In this document: positions 7,284 through 11,208 of the stretch, piece by piece
Layout of the letters: every line of letters begins with the position of its first letter
Numbering within the stretch: the first letter of the stretch is position 1
Source: CAKTOF01 sp964523945
GTDB taxonomy: Bacteria > Bacillota > Clostridia > Oscillospirales > Oscillospiraceae
Assembly: GCA_964523945.1 (NCBI GenBank)
Contig: CAZGBU010000069.1
Span: forward strand, 1-11,208
Direction: 5' to 3'
DNA length: 11,208 bases
Translations under genes and position numbers: made by a program
Notes under the pieces: generated by a model
What the model was told of the DNA's origin: nothing
The model's database searches: none
Seen by the model: the letters and a program-made list of their open reading frames with translations, nothing else

Positions 7284-9115
7284 TGTCGTCGTACAGCTAC
7301 AACCAGCTCTCGAGCAAGCCCAAGAGCCTGGCCGCCACCGCCAGGCGCATGGCGCGCTATCTCGGCAGCTATAAGTTTACGCTGCTGTTCGTATTTTTCA
7401 TGGTGATCATCAGCGTTGCCGCATCGATCGCCGCCAATTATGTGTTCAAGCCGCTGATGAACGACTATGTCGTGCCGCTGATCGGCCACAAAGATCCCAA
7501 CCTGGCCGGGCTGGCGCGTGTCGTGGCAATCATGGCGGTGATCTATGCCGCCGGCACGCTGGCCGGCTGGGCATACTCCCGCGTGATCCTGACTGCCTCA
7601 ACCGGCACGGTGCTCCGGCTCCGTTGCGACCTGTTCGACCGGATGCGGACGCTGCCGATCCGCTATTTCGACACGCATGCGCACGGCGAGATCATGAGCC
7701 GCTTCACCAACGACACCGATGCGATCAATCTGATGATCAGCCAGTGCATTCCGGAGCTGTTCAACTCGGCGCTGTCGGTCGTGGGCGTCGTTGTCTGCAT
7801 GCTGCTGCTCAGTCCGGTCATGACGGCTTTTCAGGCGCTGATCGTCGTGGTGATGCTCGTCGCCTCCAAGAAGATCGGCGGCGGCAGCGCGAAGTATTTC
7901 AAGGCGCAGCAGGAGCAGCTCGGCGCCGTCAACGGCTATATCGAGGAGATCATCGACGGCGAAAAAGTCGTCAAGGTTTTCACCCGCGAGGACGAGGCCA
8001 ACGCCGAATTTGCACAGCTCAACGAGGCGCTGTGCCGCGTCTCCACCAAGGCAAATATCTACGCCAACATCCTGTTTCCATGCGTCGGCAACCTGGGGAA
8101 CCTGCAGTATGCGCTGACCGGCGCGGTCGGCGCGCTGCTGGCCATCCGCGGGATGCTTGACATCGGCACGCTGACGGCGTTTATTCTGTTCTCGCGCAAC
8201 CTGTTCACGCCGATCAGCCAGTTTTCCCAGCAGGTCAACACGATCCTGGCCGCGCTCTCCGGCGCAGAGCGCATCTTTCGCTTCCTGGATGAAGAGCCGG
8301 AGCACGACGAGGGCACCGTGATCTGCGAAGGAAGCGGCCAGACGCGCGAATGGGTCACGCCGGACGGCGGGCGCCGTCCCGTCGCGGGCGAGATCGTACT
8401 GCGTGACGTCCGCTTTGCCTACGAGCCGGAAAAGTCCGTTCTGCGCGGCATCTCCTGCGCGGCGCGCCCGGGGCAGAAGATTGCAATCGTCGGCTCAACC
8501 GGCGCAGGCAAGACGACGATCACAAACCTGATCAACCGCTTTTACGACATTGACGCAGGCGAGATCACCTTCGACGGCATCCCGATCCGTCAGATCCGAA
8601 AGCCGGACCTGCGCGGCGTGCTGTCGATGGTGCTGCAGGACACGCATCTGTTCTCCGGCACCGTGCGGGAGAACATCCGATACGGCCGGCTGGATGCAAG
8701 CGACGAGGCGGTGGAGCAGGCGGCAAAGCGGGCCAACGCTGACTTTTTCATCCGGCACCTGCCGCGGGGCTATGACACAGTGCTCACCGCCGACGGCGCC
8801 AATCTGTCGCAGGGCCAACGGCAGCTGCTCGCAATTGCGCGCGCCGCGGTCGCTGATCCGGCCGTTCTGATTCTGGACGAGGCAACCAGCTCCGTCGACA
8901 CGCGTACCGAGGCACTGATCGAGCAGGGCATGGATCAGCTGATGGAAAACCGGACGGTGTTTGTCATTGCGCATCGGCTGTCCACCGTGCGCAACGCCGA
9001 CGAGATTCTCGTCATCGAACACGGCGAGATCATTGAGCGGGGCAGCCACGACGTGCTGCTTGCACGCGGCGGCCGGTACTACAGTTTGTATATGGGCATG
9101 TTCGAACTGTCCTGA
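7283..9115 (+). CDS. Heterodimeric ABC exporter half-transporter, catalytic subunit
   Basis: Partner of the preceding half-transporter, 610 residues from ATG 7283. Six membrane segments fall between about 33 and 312, with an intracellular loop region rich in charged residues near 205-255. The ATPase domain has Walker A GSTGAGKTT (404-412), Q-loop Gln452, Walker B VLILDE with catalytic Glu533, D-loop SSVD and switch His564 (IAHR), all canonical. Its signature is LSQGQRQ (508-514), as in TM288-type subunits, and faces the degenerate site of the partner. Thus one composite site should hydrolyse ATP and the other mainly bind it (inference from the family). A linker of about 30 residues (340-369, with a WVTPDGG stretch) between membrane and ATPase domains makes it longer than its partner. 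The gene ends about 20 bases before a shared terminator. Confidence 0.94.
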   Translation: MSSYSYNQLSSKPKSLAATARRMARYLGSYKFTLLFVFFMVIISVAASIAANYVFKPLMNDYVVPLIGHKDPNLAGLARVVAIMAVIYAAGTLAGWAYSRVILTASTGTVLRLRCDLFDRMRTLPIRYFDTHAHGEIMSRFTNDTDAINLMISQCIPELFNSALSVVGVVVCMLLLSPVMTAFQALIVVVMLVASKKIGGGSAKYFKAQQEQLGAVNGYIEEIIDGEKVVKVFTREDEANAEFAQLNEALCRVSTKANIYANILFPCVGNLGNLQYALTGAVGALLAIRGMLDIGTLTAFILFSRNLFTPISQFSQQVNTILAALSGAERIFRFLDEEPEHDEGTVICEGSGQTREWVTPDGGRRPVAGEIVLRDVRFAYEPEKSVLRGISCAARPGQKIAIVGSTGAGKTTITNLINRFYDIDAGEITFDGIPIRQIRKPDLRGVLSMVLQDTHLFSGTVRENIRYGRLDASDEAVEQAAKRANADFFIRHLPRGYDTVLTADGANLSQGQRQLLAIARAAVADPAVLILDEATSSVDTRTEALIEQGMDQLMENRTVFVIAHRLSTVRNADEILVIEHGEIIERGSHDVLLARGGRYYSLYMGMFELS

Positions 9116-9135
9116 TCCGGATACGCCAAACAAAT

Positions 9136-9175
9136 AGCACCGCGCCGGCGAAACAGCCAGCGCGGTGCTTTGCTG
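9136..9175. terminator. Bidirectional terminator between convergent operons
   Basis: A perfect 10-bp stem AGCACCGCGC/GCGCGGTGCT (9136-9145 and 9160-9169) continues, after one mismatch, with GGC/GCC around a GAAACA loop. On the + strand it is followed by TTGCTGTAAT, a poor T-run. On the - strand the tail reads ATTTGTTTGG, which is better. It lies between the ends of the exporter operon and etfA and can stop transcription from both sides. Confidence 0.8.
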
Positions 9176-9180
9176 TAATA

Positions 9181-10203
9181 TTACTCTGCGGCTTTCTGCG
9201 CCTTGTACTTTGCGATGGCCTCGGTCAGCTTCGGGACAATGGCATTCACGTCACCGACAATGCCGAGATCAGCCGTCTCGAAGATCGGCGCATCCTCTGC
9301 CTTGTTGATGGCGACGATGTAGTCCGAGCCCTCCATGCCGGCGACGTGCTGGATCGCGCCCGAAATACCGCAGGCGAGGTACAGCTCCGGCCGAACGGTC
9401 TTTCCGGTCTGGCCGACCTGACGGTCCTTCTCGATCCAGCCGGCATCAACGCACGCGCGCGATGCGGAGACATCGCCGCCGAGCACGTCGGCCAGCGCGC
9501 GCAGCGAGTCGAACTTCTCCGGCGCACCAAGGCCGCGGCCGCCGGAGACGAGGATCTTTGCCTCGGTGATATCGGACGTCCTGCGGGTGGACTTCACCGT
9601 TTCGAGGATCTTCACATTGTTGTGCAGCTCGATCGAGAGCTTTGTGACCGTGCCGGTGCGGGCGGGGTCATTTTCGAGCGCCTGCATGACGCCCGGGCGG
9701 ACGGTAGCCATCTGCGGGCGGTGGTCGGTGCAGACAATGGTCGCCATGATGTTGCCGCCGAACGCCGGACGGGTCATCTTCAGCTGCTTCGGAAATGTCT
9801 TGCCGTCTTTGACCACGTCGTCGATCTCCAGCCCGGTGCAGTCGGCCGTCAGGCCGGTGTGCACACGCGCGGAGACGCGCGGCGCCAGGTCGCGCCCGAT
9901 CGAGGTCGCGCCGTAGAGCACGACATCCGGCTCACGGGTGCGGATGACCTCTGTCATGACCTCGGCGTACGGCTCGGTGGAATACTCGGCGAGCATCGGG
10001 TCCTCATCGACGATGACCTCATCTGCGCCGTGCGCAATCAGGATGCCGGCCTTGCCCCCGATCTGGTCGCCGCCGGGCAGAACCGCAACAACCTGCTGCC
10101 CGAGCGCATTGGCCAGCTCCCGGGCCTTGCCGAGCAGCTCCAGCGCAACCTTCTGAATCTGGCCGTCGCGCTGCTCACAGAAAACAAAAACGTCTTTGCT
10201 CAT
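9181..10203 (-). CDS. etfA: Electron transfer flavoprotein alpha subunit (EtfA)
   Basis: Alpha subunit of the FAD-containing electron transfer flavoprotein, cytoplasmic, working with EtfB and an acyl-CoA dehydrogenase. It is 340 residues, typical of clostridial EtfA. The N-terminal Rossmann-like half (1-210) begins DVFVFCEQRDG and includes YGATSIGRDLAPRVSAR (97-113). The C-terminal FAD-binding domain is complete: GGRGLG (221-226), SR (248-249), QVGQTGK (262-268), GISGAIQH (279-286) and AINKAEDAPIF (298-308), followed by ADLGIVGD. GGAGGG-type bases just upstream of ATG 10203 supply the ribosome binding site. It is last in its operon, 16 bases after etfB. In Clostridia this pair often forms a bifurcating complex that couples crotonyl-CoA reduction to ferredoxin reduction. 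Whether this copy bifurcates is not settled by the sequence alone. Confidence 0.96.
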   Translation of the reverse strand: MSKDVFVFCEQRDGQIQKVALELLGKARELANALGQQVVAVLPGGDQIGGKAGILIAHGADEVIVDEDPMLAEYSTEPYAEVMTEVIRTREPDVVLYGATSIGRDLAPRVSARVHTGLTADCTGLEIDDVVKDGKTFPKQLKMTRPAFGGNIMATIVCTDHRPQMATVRPGVMQALENDPARTGTVTKLSIELHNNVKILETVKSTRRTSDITEAKILVSGGRGLGAPEKFDSLRALADVLGGDVSASRACVDAGWIEKDRQVGQTGKTVRPELYLACGISGAIQHVAGMEGSDYIVAINKAEDAPIFETADLGIVGDVNAIVPKLTEAIAKYKAQKAAE

Positions 10204-10219
10204 TGGTTCCGTCCCTCCC

Positions 10220-11014
10220 TCAGATCAGGTACTTCGCGGCCAACCGGTCGACAATGGCCTGCACCGCTTCGTCCGCGGTGAGATCTTTCAGCAGCTCACC
10301 CTGGCCCTTGCCCTGCTTGGTCATCGACTTGACGACGTTTGTAGGCGAGCCTTTCAGACCGATGTTGCTCTCATCGACGACGTCGGCGATGTCGGCATAG
10401 CTCATGATGCGCACTTCCTTTTCGTAGGCATCAAAGCAGCCGCCGACGGTCATATAGCGCGGCTGATTCAGCTCGGAAAGCGTTGTGATCAGGCACGGGC
10501 AGGCGACCTCGATCATCTGGTAGCGGTCCTCGAACTGGCGGCGCACGACCAGCTTATCCGCATGCACCTCGGCGATCTGCTCCACATAGGAGACCTGCGG
10601 GATGCCGAGATGCTCGGCAATCTGCGGGCCGACCTGCGCGGTGTCCCCGTCGATGGCCTGCCGGCCGCAGATGATCAGGTCATATTCCAGGTGGCGCAGC
10701 GCGCCGGCGATGGACGACGAGGTCGCCCAGGTATCCGCGCCGCCGAGCTTGCGGTCCGTCAGCAGAATCGCGTCGTCGCAGCCCATGGCCAGCGCTTCAC
10801 GCAGTGCGATGTCCACGCTCGGCAGGCCCATCGAGATCACCGTGACGGTGGAGCTAGGGAGCTGTTCTTTGATCTGAAGCGCGGCCTCGATGCCTCTCTT
10901 ATCGTCCGGGTTGATAATGCTGGGCACGCCGGTGCGGATCAGGGTGTTGGTCACAGGGTCCAGGCGCACCTCGGTGGTATCGGGCACCTGTTTCATACAG
11001 ACAATGATTTTCAT
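10220..11014 (-). CDS. etfB: Electron transfer flavoprotein beta subunit (EtfB)
   Basis: Beta subunit of the electron transfer flavoprotein, 264 residues. It opens MKIIVCMKQVPDT, the standard EtfB start, and continues with NPDDKRGIEAAL (35-46) and VDIALREALAMGCDDAILL (67-85). The nucleotide-binding CGRQAIDGDTAQVGPQIAEH motif lies at 116-135. GLKGSPTNV (219-227) sits in the C-terminal arm that wraps around the alpha subunit. In bifurcating complexes this subunit holds the FAD that accepts a hydride from NADH and splits the pair; the bifurcating role is inferred here from the clostridial context. AGGAGGT (bases 11021-11027, minus strand) sits 6 bases before the ATG, near-ideal spacing. The gene lies 26 bases after the acyl-CoA dehydrogenase stop and 16 bases before etfA, so the three are one operon. 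Confidence 0.96.
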   Translation of the reverse strand: MKIIVCMKQVPDTTEVRLDPVTNTLIRTGVPSIINPDDKRGIEAALQIKEQLPSSTVTVISMGLPSVDIALREALAMGCDDAILLTDRKLGGADTWATSSSIAGALRHLEYDLIICGRQAIDGDTAQVGPQIAEHLGIPQVSYVEQIAEVHADKLVVRRQFEDRYQMIEVACPCLITTLSELNQPRYMTVGGCFDAYEKEVRIMSYADIADVVDESNIGLKGSPTNVVKSMTKQGKGQGELLKDLTADEAVQAIVDRLAAKYLI

Positions 11015-11040
11015 GGTTGAACCTCCTCAGACAGCGCGCG

Positions 11041-11151
11041 TCACAGCGACCCGGCAATGACCATACGCTGGACCTCGCTGGTGCCCTCGTAGATCTCGGT
11101 GATTTTGGCGTCGCGCATCATGCGCTCGACCGGGTACTCGCGGGTGTAGCC
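11041..11151 (-). CDS. Acyl-CoA dehydrogenase (butyryl-CoA dehydrogenase-like), C-terminal fragment
   Basis: Only the last 36 or so residues are recognisable: GYTREYPVERMMRDAKI, then TEIYEGTSEVQRMVIAGSL and the stop. EYPVER..RDAKI..IYEGT.EVQR is the family's C-terminal signature, part of the flavin-binding end of acyl-CoA dehydrogenases. Followed at once by etfB and etfA, it is most likely the butyryl-CoA dehydrogenase gene that reduces crotonyl-CoA in butyrate formation, but another short-chain acyl-CoA dehydrogenase is possible. The frame remains open to the window edge (11208). Yet the residues just upstream of GYTREYP read LASIND, where the family has a GGYG-type segment, so I end the supported gene at 11151. 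Its promoter lies outside the window. Confidence 0.88.
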   Translation of the reverse strand, partial: GYTREYPVERMMRDAKITEIYEGTSEVQRMVIAGSL

Positions 11152-11208
11152 ATCGTTTATCGACGCGAGCGTGCCGGAGCGCTGAGAACCTAACAAAGAA
11201 CCGGGGCG
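11152..11208. other. Edge segment not matching the acyl-CoA dehydrogenase gene
   Basis: Upstream of GYTREYP the minus-strand frame stays open but reads like no acyl-CoA dehydrogenase: the conserved GGYG-type segment is absent. A plus-strand frame reads SFIDASVPER and then stops, which could be chance. Like the opposite edge, it may be a chimeric or error-laden contig end. Confidence 0.4.

Noticed and set aside
9346..10281. Plus-strand open frame of 311 codons opposite etfA
   Set aside because: Shadow of etfA, whose motifs are complete on the minus strand; the composition is typical of reversed GC-rich codons.
1..11208. Matching terminal repeats or insertion-sequence ends at the two disrupted edges
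   Set aside because: The first and last 60 bases share no direct or inverted repeat that I can see, and no transposase fragment is recognisable.

Overview
The window reads as GC-rich (roughly 60% by eye), densely coded chromosomal DNA from a low-oxygen Clostridia-type Firmicute, probably of the Oscillospiraceae/Ruminococcaceae kind. This rests on strong AGGAGG-type ribosome binding sites, a clostridial acyl-CoA dehydrogenase/etfB/etfA cluster, a peptide-transport operon with its binding protein last, and a lipoprotein-type binding protein. The organism assignment is inference, because no marker gene is present.

Region 1 (about 60-5456, + strand) is an Opp/Dpp-type peptide importer operon: permease B (5' end missing), permease C, ATPase D, ATPase F and a family 5 solute-binding lipoprotein. 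It closes with a perfect 14-bp GC-rich hairpin terminator. The binding protein captures the substrate outside the membrane, the two permeases form the channel, and the two ATPases drive import. Both ATPases carry the same four-cysteine C-terminal pattern.

Region 2 (5494-9115, + strand) starts with a near-consensus extended -10 promoter. It encodes two translationally coupled half-transporters that form a heterodimeric type IV ABC exporter. The first has a degenerate ATP site (Asp for the catalytic Glu, Gln for the switch His) and the second is canonical, as in TM287/288-type pairs.

Region 3 (9181-11208, - strand) runs towards region 2 and carries the 3' end of an acyl-CoA dehydrogenase gene, then etfB and etfA. 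This is the usual clostridial core for electron-bifurcating or ordinary crotonyl-CoA/acyl-CoA chemistry. A hairpin between the two convergent units can serve as terminator for both.

Both outer edges (about 1-59 and 11152-11208) stop matching the gene they should continue. The permease meets an in-frame stop, and the acyl-CoA dehydrogenase loses its conserved GGYG-type segment. These look like assembly-end artefacts or chimeric junctions, though a real rearrangement is possible. Otherwise the window holds ordinary metabolic and transport genes. I found no CRISPR array, RNA gene, insertion sequence or convincing undescribed system. No gene-free stretch exceeds about 175 bases.
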